From JAWXTK01 sp044433645 (GTDB lineage: Bacteria; Bacteroidota; Bacteroidia; Bacteroidales; Rikenellaceae): a stretch of DNA of 42,260 nt. Within the stretch, counting starts at the first letter, position 1; each line of letters starts with the position of its first letter. The position numbers and the translations under genes were made by a program. Positions 14,610 to 24,400 of this stretch are shown one piece after another. The notes under the pieces were generated by a model. The model was given only the letters and a program-made list of their open reading frames with translations, searched no databases and had not been told where the DNA came from. The stretch lies in contig JAWXTK010000020.1 of assembly GCA_044433645.1 (NCBI GenBank), forward strand, positions 1 through 42,260, given 5' to 3'.

Positions 14610-15560
14610 ATGTTAAAAAGAAACGACCTAGAAACTCAACCCACCATTGTAAAATATGCCCAGCCTTTCAGAAACGGCATACAACCTCACTCTTTCTCAA
14701 GACTTGGAATAGGTTTTGTGATAAGAGGGCAAAAGAATATTTATAACGGCGACGTTTGCCAACGCGTAAATCAAGGCGAAGTATTTTATCTTGGCACAGG
14801 AAATCATTACACCGAGGATATCCCAACTGGAAACAAACCTTTTGAGCAGATTATGTTTTACTACACTCACGACCAAATCAGCTCCATTCTATCGAGATTA
14901 AACCAAGCCTACAATGTCAACATCCAAAACGATCACGTATGTGATAACTGCCGCGAGAACCCTCACGTGATTTTCCCGGCATGGAACTCTCTAAAAAATT
15001 TCTTTTCTTCGACCAACCAATACATCAAAGATAATATTTTTATTGATAACCCCACGGCGCAATTAATCAAAATGACTGAATTAATTTATCTTCTTCTAAC
15101 TCAGAAAGATTGCTGCCTGAGAAACAAGCTATTAAACAATGTTGACACAGCAAAAGAACAATTTGAAAATATAATTCACGATCACATATTTGAGGATATC
15201 TCTATTGACATGCTTTCTCAAAAATGCAACAGAAGTTTAACTTCGTTTAAAAAAGAATTCAAGAAACATTTTTACATACCTCCTCACAAATGGTTTCTAA
15301 AACAACGACTTATGCACTCACGTTTACTTCTAATTTCAACAAATAAGTCGGTAGCTGAAGTAGGCATAGATTGCAACTTCCCAAACACATCTCATTTTAT
15401 AAAACTATACAGAAAAGAATACGGCATGACACCCTCTACTTATAGAAATACCTATAAATACAGCAGCGAAATAAAAAATAACATAGATTTTTTAGAAAAT
15501 AATAAGCCAGCAACTCATTATTCCGAGCTAGAAAACTCACTCCAAGCGCCACATTTTTAA
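14610..15560 (+). CDS. AraC-family transcriptional regulator
   Basis: This is a DNA-binding regulator with an N-terminal cupin-like sensor (about 30-110, with RLGIGFVIRGQKNIYNGD) and a C-terminal double helix-turn-helix (about 195-295: ISIDMLSQKCNRSLTSFKKE and SVAEVGIDCNFPNTSHFIKL). I chose the ATG at 14610 (MLKRNDLETQ), giving 316 residues; an in-frame ATG at 14565 would add 15 lysine-rich residues. The effector and targets are unknown; the neighbours (bioA and kdsA operons) point away from it and are not obvious targets. Confidence 0.88.
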   Translation: MLKRNDLETQPTIVKYAQPFRNGIQPHSFSRLGIGFVIRGQKNIYNGDVCQRVNQGEVFYLGTGNHYTEDIPTGNKPFEQIMFYYTHDQISSILSRLNQAYNVNIQNDHVCDNCRENPHVIFPAWNSLKNFFSSTNQYIKDNIFIDNPTAQLIKMTELIYLLLTQKDCCLRNKLLNNVDTAKEQFENIIHDHIFEDISIDMLSQKCNRSLTSFKKEFKKHFYIPPHKWFLKQRLMHSRLLLISTNKSVAEVGIDCNFPNTSHFIKLYRKEYGMTPSTYRNTYKYSSEIKNNIDFLENNKPATHYSELENSLQAPHF

Positions 15561-15620
15561 AAATTACAGGGTGTATTTTTTAAAAAAACTTATTTACCCC
15601 CTTATTTTGTTTCTTTCAAA

Positions 15621-15651
15621 TTTGGTGATTGAAAATATTTTTCTATCTTTG
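15621..15651 (+). promoter_or_regulatory. Sigma-ABfr promoter of a small RNA candidate
   Basis: TTTG (15621-15624), exactly 19 nt and TATCTTTG (15644-15651) match the full consensus. It points into a 150-bp intergenic stretch with no reading frame. Confidence 0.8.
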
Positions 15652-15657
15652 TTATAC

Positions 15658-15756
15658 CAAGAGCGTAAGGAATACGTCTTTACTCCTCTATTAATCTAAC
15701 TACCTAACCAAGAATTACGCAGATTTTGCTCATCACAAAATCTGCTTTCTTGTTTT
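15658..15756 (+). ncRNA. Candidate small RNA, about 100 nt
   Basis: The transcript would start near 15658, seven nt after the perfect promoter, and end at the intrinsic terminator GCAGATTTTG/CAAAATCTGC (15719-15728 with 15736-15745) followed by TTTCTTGTTTT. No ATG-initiated frame lies inside. The 5' part can form an AGAG/CTCT-closed hairpin, while the middle (15690-15715) is unpaired and C/A-rich, a possible target-pairing region. The T-run is only on the plus side, so the terminator does not serve kdsA. It runs toward kdsA but stops 46 bp before that gene's end. Confidence 0.7.
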
Positions 15757-15802
15757 ATAACCTGAGTATTAGACAAAGAGAATTTTTATCCAAATCTTTA
15801 AT

Positions 15803-16567
15803 TTATAAAAGGCTAGTAATCACACCCTCCAAATCATCTAAGTAAAGCATATTTGCAGCATCGCTCTTACCATTATCAGGATCAGGGTGCACCTCAAAGA
15901 AATAACCATTAGCCCCAAAAGCCTTAGCAGCCAAGGCCATAGCTGGCACAAATTCTCTATTACCCACAGTCTTGCCATCACCAGCACCTGGCCTTTGCAC
16001 CGAATGCGTACAATCCATAATAACACGAGGCGTGACATCCAACATATCTGCAATATTTCTAAAGTCTACGACTAAATTGTTGTAACCAAAGCAATTTCCA
16101 CGCTCAGTAAGCCAAACATTAGCATTTCCACTTTGCTCAACCTTTTGCACAGGATAAACCATATCCTTGCCCGATAGGAATTGCGCCTTTTTAACATTAA
16201 CTATCTTACCTGTTTTAGCTGCAGCGACTAACAAGTCTGTTTGACGACACAAGAAAGCTGGGATTTGAATAATATCAACCACTTCACCTATAGCCTGGGC
16301 CTGCACACTCTCGTGGATATCTGTGGTTAGTGGCAAATTATATTTTTCGCCTATATCACCTAGCATCTTAAGCCCTTTTTTAAGCCCCGGACCACGAAAA
16401 GCTGCGAGTGAAGTGCGATTAGCTTTGTCAAATGATGCTTTAAAAACTATCTGCACATCTAATTTTTCGCGCAGATAAACTAACTGCACTGCTACTTGCT
16501 CTAATAATTCCATGCTCTCTATTACGCATGGACCTGCAATAAATATAGGTTTGTCGGCTTTAAACAT
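15803..16567 (-). CDS. kdsA: 2-dehydro-3-deoxyphosphooctonate aldolase (Kdo-8-phosphate synthase)
   Basis: KdsA condenses phosphoenolpyruvate with arabinose 5-phosphate to give Kdo-8-phosphate for lipopolysaccharide inner core. The 254 residues show the family start FIAGPCVIES, FKASFDKANRTS, DIHESVQAQAIGEVVDIIQIP-type barrel strands, and DCTHSVQRPG. It is the last gene of a four-gene operon (cstA, TPR protein, radical SAM protein, kdsA) with 6-bp gaps. Confidence 0.96.
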   Translation of the reverse strand: MFKADKPIFIAGPCVIESMELLEQVAVQLVYLREKLDVQIVFKASFDKANRTSLAAFRGPGLKKGLKMLGDIGEKYNLPLTTDIHESVQAQAIGEVVDIIQIPAFLCRQTDLLVAAAKTGKIVNVKKAQFLSGKDMVYPVQKVEQSGNANVWLTERGNCFGYNNLVVDFRNIADMLDVTPRVIMDCTHSVQRPGAGDGKTVGNREFVPAMALAAKAFGANGYFFEVHPDPDNGKSDAANMLYLDDLEGVITSLL

Positions 16568-16573
16568 AATTTT

Positions 16574-17509
16574 TTACTTTTTATATAACATTCCTTGGCA
16601 AAGGTTATCTTTCTCTAATTTTTTCTCTAACATACGCCAGAGTTCATCGTTTCGTATCTTGCCCCACGAAGGACTCACTAGAAATCTTGGTGGCGCTTCA
16701 CTTGCAAAACGCTCAACTATTATATCATCTCTAAGGCTAATTAAAATCTCGCTAAAAAGTTCAATATATTGCTCCACACCCCAAAAATGAAAAAAATCTG
16801 GATTCTCTAAGTAATCTCTCTCCATTTGGGTATCTTTAAATATCTGCAACTGATGAAATTTAATGCTCTCAAGTGGCAGAGAATTTATCATATCACATTG
16901 CTCCAAAAGCATCTTTTCGCTCTCTCCAGGTAAGCCCAAAATAAAATGTGCCCCCGTGTGTATCCCTCTCTCTGCTGTCATTTTAACAGCCCTTTTAGCA
17001 CACTCAAAATCATGGCCACGGTTTATCGTGCGCAGAGTTTTATCATAACACGACTCTATCCCATACTCTATTGCAACATAATATTTTTCGGCCAAGCTGG
17101 CAAAATAATCCAACTTCTGCTCATCCACACAGTCGGGTCTAGTACCAACTATTATGCCCTTTACTCTAGGCAGCGAAAGCGCGCTATTATAAATCTCCTT
17201 TAGCTTGTCTAAAGGCGCATAAGTATTGGAAAACGATTGAAAGTAGGCCAAAAAATTATCTGCCCTACGATACCTCGCCTCATGAAATTCCATGCCTTGA
17301 AGTATCTGCGTTTTCACATCGCCCCCCCTCATGCAGTACGAAGGCGAAAAAGCCTCGTTATTGCAATAAGTACATCCTCCTGTGCCCACCTTGCCATCTC
17401 TATTCGGGCAAGTGAAACCTGCATTTATAGTCACTTTCTGAAGTCTTTGGCCAAAAAGTGATTTAAAATATGAGGAGTAACTCCTAAAACGTCTACCGTC
17501 AGGGTACAT
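16574..17509 (-). CDS. Radical SAM protein of the TIGR01212/YhcC family
   Basis: This 311-residue protein has a cysteine cluster C34-x11-C46-x2-C49 in CPNRDGKVGTGGCTYC, which binds the [4Fe-4S] cluster that cleaves S-adenosylmethionine. Further TIM-barrel motifs are visible (GTRPDCVD, YGIESCYDKTLRTINRGHD, HFILGLPGES). The Elp3-like C-terminal part follows. The substrate of this family is not established; a role in RNA or protein modification is possible. It sits 6 bp from both neighbours in the operon, so it is cotranscribed with kdsA. Confidence 0.9.
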   Translation of the reverse strand: MYPDGRRFRSYSSYFKSLFGQRLQKVTINAGFTCPNRDGKVGTGGCTYCNNEAFSPSYCMRGGDVKTQILQGMEFHEARYRRADNFLAYFQSFSNTYAPLDKLKEIYNSALSLPRVKGIIVGTRPDCVDEQKLDYFASLAEKYYVAIEYGIESCYDKTLRTINRGHDFECAKRAVKMTAERGIHTGAHFILGLPGESEKMLLEQCDMINSLPLESIKFHQLQIFKDTQMERDYLENPDFFHFWGVEQYIELFSEILISLRDDIIVERFASEAPPRFLVSPSWGKIRNDELWRMLEKKLEKDNLCQGMLYKK

Positions 17510-17515
17510 TGCCGA

Positions 17516-18208
17516 TTAATTTTTAAGTGCTGCTATAAAACTCTCGTTTTGTTTCCAAATATGCTCTGTCTGCAACCACAATTCTCTAGCATAAGCACTT
17601 TTGGAAGGTCTATCGCTCTCTATCTCAGCTATAAATTCTTCGTCAGCTGGGTGAGCATCCAAGGTAAATTCTGTGAAATAAGGCTCAAAACTTTTTTTGA
17701 AGTGACGTAATTCTCCCTGCTCGATTTTACCTCCTTGCAAGAATCCACTCCACAATTTCAATATGCTTTTCTCGGGATATTTGTCCGAGATATCGTCTAT
17801 TACCTCGTCAAAAAGCTCCCATTCCTCTAGTGCTACATAGCTGTATGCCAGGCGTTTAGTTGCATCTGTGTGATCCTCGGGATCTAAATCCAACAACAAT
17901 TCACACATAGCTGCCGACATCTCGAAATCACCAATTAAAAAGTGGTCAATAGCCGTGAAACTCAGTAGCATCATAGCATTGTAACTATTTTTATCCTCCC
18001 AATCAAGGCTTATAGCCTCGTCCTCAGGAAGCAATTTCATAAGCTGTTGAAAACCCTCATAACGCAAGTCGCACGCTCCTTTTACGTTATCGCACATCTC
18101 CAATTTTTGAGAATCATACAAGATTTTCTCGAAGGTTGTGGGGGTGTTTTCATCATAGACAATCTGAAAATTATTGTCTATAGTTGGTTGAAGCTCAGCT
18201 TTTATCAT
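17516..18208 (-). CDS. TPR-like protein of unknown function
   Basis: This is a 230-residue acidic, soluble, helix-rich protein without signal peptide. Helical pairs around 90-150 (MSAAMCELLLDLDPEDHTDA, then KRLAYSYVALEEWELFDEVI) resemble tetratricopeptide repeats, so protein binding is likely. Its start overlaps the end of cstA by 4 bp (ATGA), which implies translational coupling. No enzyme motif is visible. Confidence 0.8.
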   Translation of the reverse strand: MIKAELQPTIDNNFQIVYDENTPTTFEKILYDSQKLEMCDNVKGACDLRYEGFQQLMKLLPEDEAISLDWEDKNSYNAMMLLSFTAIDHFLIGDFEMSAAMCELLLDLDPEDHTDATKRLAYSYVALEEWELFDEVIDDISDKYPEKSILKLWSGFLQGGKIEQGELRHFKKSFEPYFTEFTLDAHPADEEFIAEIESDRPSKSAYARELWLQTEHIWKQNESFIAALKN

Positions 18209-19608
18209 TTTTTTAAATAAATTATTTTAACTAGTATCAAAATCACTTCTGTAAGTGCCGTAGCTAAGAAATATGATACATCTATTGGTAGAGATAACAT
18301 GATTGCATTACTAAACAAAAACGCCGAAGTAATAAAAGTCATAAACAGCGCTGGAAGTAAAGTAATGAAATAATTTTTACTGTTTTTGTATAAATAAACA
18401 GTTATTGCCCAAAGAGTTACAACTGCAAAAGTTTGATTAACCCAGGCAAAGTAACGCCAAATAATAGCAAAATCAATTTGTGTTAAATAAAAACCAATCA
18501 CAAAAAGTGGCACACAAATATAAATACGTTTAGCAAGATTTTTTTGACTTATCTTAAACATATCAGCAACTATCATACGCGCACATCTAAATGCTGTGTC
18601 ACCAGTAGAAATAGGCGCTGCAACAACTCCTAGTAGGGCTAAAATACCTCCTATTTTGCCCAAAGTAGTCTTAGAAATAACATCCACAGCCCAAGCTGCG
18701 TTTGAGCCATGCTCCAAAAGTTGAGTGTTCAAAGCCTCAACACCACCAAAGAAAGCCATAGCAATAGCTGCCCAGATAAGTGCGATTATGCTCTCAGAAA
18801 TCATAGCCCCATAAAAAATCGGGCGACCCTGCTTTTCGTTAGTCATACAACGAGCCATAAGTGGCGATTGAGTAGCATGAAAACCCGACAATGCCCCACA
18901 AGCTATGGTAATAAAAAGCGTGGGGAATATTGGCAAAGCCTCTTTATTTGTGTGCATATTCTCTAAGCTCATCTCAGGAATAGAGTAATCACCAAAAATT
19001 AATGCGCCAAATAATCCGAAGGCCATAATAAGCAATGCAGCTCCAAAAATAGGATAAATACGACCAATTATTTTATCAATAGGCAGCAAAGTTGCAACTA
19101 TATAATAAGCCAAAATTATCAATAGCCAAGTGGTCAAATTCCAACCCGTCATACCTGCCAAAAGTCCTGCTGGGCCTGTCAAAAACACTGCCCCCACCAA
19201 CACCATAAGCACGATAGAGAACCAACGCATAAATTGTTTAACACTCACACCCAGATACTTACCTATAATTTCAGGGTAGCTCAAACCCTTATTCTCGATA
19301 GAAATCATGCCCGAAAAATAATCATGCACAGCACCCATAAATATACCTCCAAAGGTAATCCACAAAAACGCAACTGGCCCATACATAGCCCCAAGGATAG
19401 CTCCAAAGATAGGGCCTAGGCCTGCAATATTAAGCAGCTGAATCAAAAACGTTTTCCATGCTGGCATGGGGATATAATCCACGCCATCATAACAAGTTTT
19501 AGAGGGCACTTCACGATTTTTGTCAGCACCAAAAAGTTTCTCAACATACTTCCCATAGGTGAAATATGCACCTACTAATAATAGTAGACAAATTATAAAA
19601 GTTATCAT
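18205..19608 (-). CDS. cstA: CstA-family peptide/pyruvate transporter
   Basis: CstA proteins import peptides or pyruvate, often during carbon limitation. This 467-residue protein has about 13 membrane segments. It carries the family stretch LNIAGLGPIFGAILGAMYGP (61-80), then VHDYFSGMIS and SGFHATQSPLMARC. It is shorter than the roughly 700-residue E. coli protein, which is common in Bacteroidota. It is the first gene of the cstA-TPR-radical SAM-kdsA operon. No clear promoter was found; two direct repeats lie in the upstream gap. Confidence 0.93.
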   Translation of the reverse strand: MITFIICLLLLVGAYFTYGKYVEKLFGADKNREVPSKTCYDGVDYIPMPAWKTFLIQLLNIAGLGPIFGAILGAMYGPVAFLWITFGGIFMGAVHDYFSGMISIENKGLSYPEIIGKYLGVSVKQFMRWFSIVLMVLVGAVFLTGPAGLLAGMTGWNLTTWLLIILAYYIVATLLPIDKIIGRIYPIFGAALLIMAFGLFGALIFGDYSIPEMSLENMHTNKEALPIFPTLFITIACGALSGFHATQSPLMARCMTNEKQGRPIFYGAMISESIIALIWAAIAMAFFGGVEALNTQLLEHGSNAAWAVDVISKTTLGKIGGILALLGVVAAPISTGDTAFRCARMIVADMFKISQKNLAKRIYICVPLFVIGFYLTQIDFAIIWRYFAWVNQTFAVVTLWAITVYLYKNSKNYFITLLPALFMTFITSAFLFSNAIMLSLPIDVSYFLATALTEVILILVKIIYLKK

Positions 19609-19638
19609 TAAGTTAGTTATTAGTTTTTAATATTTATA

Positions 19639-19689
19639 TGCAGAAATTTGCTTGTGCATTGTCGAAGTGTACTTTAGTACATGAGACAA
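19639..19689. repeat. 51-bp direct repeat with hairpin, copy 1
   Basis: It is identical to 19751-19801, with a period of 112 bp. Each copy contains the nested stem TGTC (19660-19663)/GACA (19685-19688) around TGTAC-TTTA-GTACA (19668-19681). The similarity continues more weakly for about 12 bp to the right. Confidence 0.9.
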
Positions 19690-19750
19690 AATACAAATAA
19701 ATTTAAGTCTAAAAAATCAAATCCTCCTTCCCTATAAATTTGATATTTTG

Positions 19751-19801
19751 TGCAGAAATTTGCTTGTGCATTGTCGAAGTGTACTTTAGTACATGAGACA
19801 A
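19751..19801. repeat. 51-bp direct repeat with hairpin, copy 2
   Basis: This copy also has outer arms that pair imperfectly: TGCAGAAATTTGCTTGT (19751-19767) with the segment ACAAGTGAATTTATGCGCA just to the right. The full element is therefore a hairpin of about 75 nt. It lies between the end of cysS and the start of cstA. Confidence 0.9.
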
Positions 19802-19834
19802 GGAACAAGTGAATTTATGCGCAAAAGAGCAAAT

Positions 19835-21301
19835 TTATAGTTCCCAGTCGTAACCGTCTTTACGGTCTTTGACTTTGATGCCTATTTCTTGCAGACGGTT
19901 GCGAATCAAATCTGAACTTGCCCAGTCTTTGTTGGCTTTTGCAGTTTGCCTGAACTCCAATAACATTTCAACTAGGGCTGGTAATTTGTCACTTACTGCG
20001 TCTGATTTTTCGTTTTTAAGACCCAAGACATCAAAAATTATATGATTAAAATCTGCTTTTAATTGCTCTAAATCTTGCGCTGAAATGCTCTGAGACTTAT
20101 CAAAAAGCTGATTTATAGTCTTAACCCAATCAAACAACACTGCCAAAACTATGGGCGAATTCAAGTCATCATTCATAGCCTCCACAAAACGCTCCATTAA
20201 CTCACTTACATTAACCGTTGATGTTGCCGAGGGCGATATTTTATTTAACGTATCCACAGCGCTCATTAGTCTGTCAAGGCCTTTTTCGGCAGCCTGAAGC
20301 GCGTCATTACTAAAATCAAGCGTGCTACGATAATGTGCACCTAGAACAAAAAATCTGATAGTCATAGGGCTATAAGCCTGCTCTAGCAAAGCGTGCGAGC
20401 CTGAGAAAAGCTCATCTAAAGTAATGAAGTTTCCAAGGCTTTTACCCATTTTTTGACCATTGATAGTTATCATATTATTGTGCATCCAAAGCTTTGCTGC
20501 ATCCTGCCCATCAGAGGCTACGTTTTGTGCAATCTCACATTCATGGTGAGGGAACATTAAATCCATTCCACCCCCGTGAATATCAAATTGTTTACCTAAG
20601 TATTTGGTACTCATAGCACTACACTCTAAGTGCCAACCAGGAAAACCATCGCTCCAAGGCGAAGGCCAGCGCATAATATGCTCGGGAGATGCTTTTTTCC
20701 ACAGCGCAAAATCATAAGGATTTCTCTTATCACTTTGTCCGTCCAAGGCACGCGTGTTGGCCATCATATCCTCTAGCACCCTACCCGAAAGTTTACCGTA
20801 ATTATATTTTTTGTTATAAAGTTCAACGTCAAAATAAATCGAACCATTACTCTGGTAAGCATAACCGTTGTCAAGAATTTTCTTAACCATTTCGATTTGC
20901 TCTATGATGTGACCCGAGGCATGAGGCTCGATTGAGGGGCTCAAAACACCAAGTGCATCCATAGATTTGTGGTATCTATCTGTGTAGTACTGAGCAACTT
21001 CCATAGGTTCAAGTTGTTCTAGTCTAGCTTTTTTACTGATTTTATCTTCACCCTCGTCTGCATCGTTTTCTAGGTGACCAACGTCTGTTATGTTTCTTAC
21101 ATAGCGAACTCTGTAATCCAAAGATTTTAGGTATCTAAACAGCAAATCAAAGGTTACAGCAGGACGAGCGTGACCCAAATGCGCATCTCCATAAACTGTT
21201 GGCCCACAAACATATAATCCTACAAATGGAGGGTTAAGTGGCTCAAAGATTTCTTTTTTTCTGCTCAGTGTATTGTATAATGTAAATTGTGTTTTTCCCA
21301 T
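19835..21301 (-). CDS. cysS: Cysteinyl-tRNA synthetase
   Basis: CysS charges tRNA-Cys. The 488-residue class I enzyme has C32 in YVCGPTVYGDAHLGH (the HIGH-like motif HLGH at 41-44), C227 in LECSAM, H252 in PHHECEIAQ (zinc site), and the KMSKS-like KMGKS at 284-288. The C-terminal helical anticodon-binding part ends with the usual VKDRKDGYDWEL. It has a -7 box TAAATTTG (21340-21333) and is divergent from the DUF2723 gene. Confidence 0.97.
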   Translation of the reverse strand: MGKTQFTLYNTLSRKKEIFEPLNPPFVGLYVCGPTVYGDAHLGHARPAVTFDLLFRYLKSLDYRVRYVRNITDVGHLENDADEGEDKISKKARLEQLEPMEVAQYYTDRYHKSMDALGVLSPSIEPHASGHIIEQIEMVKKILDNGYAYQSNGSIYFDVELYNKKYNYGKLSGRVLEDMMANTRALDGQSDKRNPYDFALWKKASPEHIMRWPSPWSDGFPGWHLECSAMSTKYLGKQFDIHGGGMDLMFPHHECEIAQNVASDGQDAAKLWMHNNMITINGQKMGKSLGNFITLDELFSGSHALLEQAYSPMTIRFFVLGAHYRSTLDFSNDALQAAEKGLDRLMSAVDTLNKISPSATSTVNVSELMERFVEAMNDDLNSPIVLAVLFDWVKTINQLFDKSQSISAQDLEQLKADFNHIIFDVLGLKNEKSDAVSDKLPALVEMLLEFRQTAKANKDWASSDLIRNRLQEIGIKVKDRKDGYDWEL

Positions 21302-21393
21302 TTCTACTAGTCGATTATTTTGTTTTGTTTTGCAAATTTACAAACTTTTAATCAAGTTTTAGAATAATATTAAGTTTTATATCGTTATTTTTG

Positions 21394-21401
21394 TATTTTT
21401 G
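21394..21401 (+). promoter_or_regulatory. -7 box upstream of the DUF2723 gene
   Basis: TATTTTTG matches TAnnTTTG, 29 bp before the ATG. The -33 region is weak. Confidence 0.45.
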
Positions 21402-21430
21402 TGGGATATTTCATTAAAAGCTAAGACAAA

Positions 21431-24400
21431 ATGAATCTTTTTAAAAAGTATAACTTAATTATCGGCTGGCTAGTATTTGCTATCTCAGCCCTAGTTTACA
21501 CTCTTACAATAGAACCCTCGGCAAGTTTGTGGGACTGTGGTGAGTTTATCGCCACTTCATACAAACTTGAGGTTGGTCACCCTCCTGGAGCACCTTTGTT
21601 TATGATGCTTGGCAGACTTTTCACCATGCTAGCCCCCTCACCCGAATATGTGGGCATGATGGCAAATATGATGTCGGCTCTAGCCAGCGCATTTACTATA
21701 CTTTTCCTTTTCTGGACCATTACTCACCTAGCTCGCAAAATGTTTAAAGGTAGCGATAATGAGCTTAGCGTATCAGATATTATCACTATAATTTCAACGG
21801 GGGCAATAGGTGCATTAGCCTATACTTTCACCGATACTTTTTGGTTTTCGGCTGTCGAGGGCGAGGTTTATGCTCTCTCGTCACTGTTTACAGCCCTGGT
21901 TGTCTGGGCGATTTTTAAGTGGGAGAACGTGGCTAATGAGCCTCATTCACTTCGTTGGCTGATTTTGATAGCTTATTTTATGGGCTTGTCTATTGGTATC
22001 CACCTTTTGAACTTACTAGCTATCCCTGCCCTAGTTTTTGTATATTATTTCAAAAAATATCCTAATACTACCTATATTGGAGCAATAAAAGCTACGGCGA
22101 TTTCAGGAGCTATACTTATTTTTGTCAACTTCATAATTATCCCTTACTCAGTTGCTTTGGGTGCGTTTGTTGACAGAATATTCGTAAACACTTTTTCACT
22201 TCCTGTAAATAGTGGTATCACGGTGTTTTCGCTAGCTGTTTTCGCAGCTCTTGGCTATGGCATCTGGAAAACTCACAAACTAGGCAAAGTATTGGCTAAC
22301 ACTATCTTGCTGTGCACCACTGTGATTATGCTTGGCTATGCAAGTTATGCATCTGTGGTGATACGTGCTGCGGCCAACCCACCTATGAATAGTAATAATC
22401 CTAACAATCCTTACGGGCTTTTATCTCTTCTTAATCGTGACCAATATGGCTCGCGTCCTTTGCTTAAGGGACCAGCTTATTCTTCGCCTGCGATAGACGT
22501 TGAGACCGAGGATATTTATTATCTTGACCAGGACGGAAAATACAAAAAAGGTAGCACAGTTAAAAACTATGTCTATCCTTCAGAATTTGAGTTTTTCTTC
22601 CCTAGAATGTACTCTACACGCGCATCTCACGTCAATGATTACAAAGTTTGGGGTAATGTAAAAGGTCGCCAAATACCTCATCAAGGCAAGATGGTAACTG
22701 TGCCAACGTTTGGCGAAAACCTTAGATTTTTCTTTAGCTATCAGCTTAATTTCATGTACTTGCGCTACTTTATGTGGAATTTTGTGGGTCGTCAAAGCGA
22801 TGCTCAATCTGTGGGTGAAATCACTGACGGCAACTGGCTTTCGGGCATTAATTTTATAGACGAAATACACCTTGGACCTCAAGAAAACCTGCCCTCAGAG
22901 AAGGCGAATAACCGTGGTCGAAATAGATATTACTTCCTGCCTTTTATCCTTGGATTAATAGGTATGATTTTCCACCTAAATCGCTCGCCTAAGGACTTTA
23001 CTGTGGTTCTTTGGTTGTTCTTGATGCTAGGTGTTGTGCTGATTTTATACTTTAATAGCCCTCCTAATGAGCCTCGTGAGCGTGATTATATCTTTGCTGG
23101 TTCATTCTACGCTTTTTGTATTTGGATAGGCCTTGGCGTTATCTGGGTAAAAGAGCAATTTGATAAAGTGCTTAAAAATAAAGCTGTCATCTCGGCCGTA
23201 GCAACCACTGTTGTATGCGCTAGTGTGCCAGTGATTTTAGCTGCCGAAAACTGGGATGATCACGATCGTTCTCACCGTTATTTTGCACGCGATGTCGGTT
23301 TTAATTATCTGCAATCGGCCTTGCCTAATTCCATAGTTATGAACTATGGCGATAATGACACCTTCCCTTTGTGGTATAACCAAGAGGTAGAGGAAGTAAG
23401 GACAGATATCAGGGTTATGAACATGAGCTACCTGGGTGCAGATTGGTATATAGACGAAATGAAACATAAATACAATGAGTCTGAACCTGTGCCTTTCTCT
23501 ATGCCTAAGAGCAAATACACCAACAACAATGAGTTTGTATTTGTGCAAGAGATGTTTAATCGCCCAGTGGATATCAAACAAGCGATGAACTTTGTTAGAA
23601 GCAATGATGCTCGTACTCAAACTGTAATAGCTGGCAAAAGCATAGATTTAATTCCTGCTAAGACTTTGGCCTTGCCAGTGAACAAACAAAACGCAATAGA
23701 AAGTGGTATAGTTAAAGCAGAGGATTACGATAAAATGGTTGACACGGTATTTATTACTTTGTCAAAATCTAATCTTGATAGAGGCGAGTGGATGCTACTA
23801 GATTTGCTTGCTGAATTTGACTGGAAACGTCCTTTATACTTCACTCAAACTCACACGGTAGCTCCCCTAGGACTTAGAGATTACTTGCAGTTTGATGGTT
23901 ATGCTTACAGATTAGTGCCTATCAAAACAGAGTATAAATCTGCGTTAAACATAGGCCGTATAGACACCGAATACCTTTACGACAAACTAATGAACACCTT
24001 TAGATATGGCAATATCAAGGACGAGAGAGTGTATGTAGATTACTTTATCCAAAATAATCTCAGTGCATCGCAAACCCGTAATGCTTTCGCTAGATTGGCC
24101 AATCAGCTAATCGAAGAGGGCGATACCACTAGAGCCGTTAGCGCGCTAGATAGAGCTTTAGAGGAAATTCCACTTTCTCAAATCAGACACAGCTATATCA
24201 ATACCATGCCTATAATTAAGTCTTACTACAAGGCTGGCGAAACAGATAAGGCTAACGCTGTATTTGACGATTATTTTAGAGTCTTAGGCGAGTATGTAAG
24301 CTACTATTCTAGCTTTACAGGCAAGCACCGTATCCTAGTTGAGCAAGATATGGAAGAGAAAATGTCTTTGCTAGCCGAGATGTATTCCGTAGCTAGAGAA

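Noticed and set aside
19639..19801. CRISPR array
   Set aside because: There are only two copies of the 51-bp unit, no third repeat and no cas genes; the units are themselves long hairpins.
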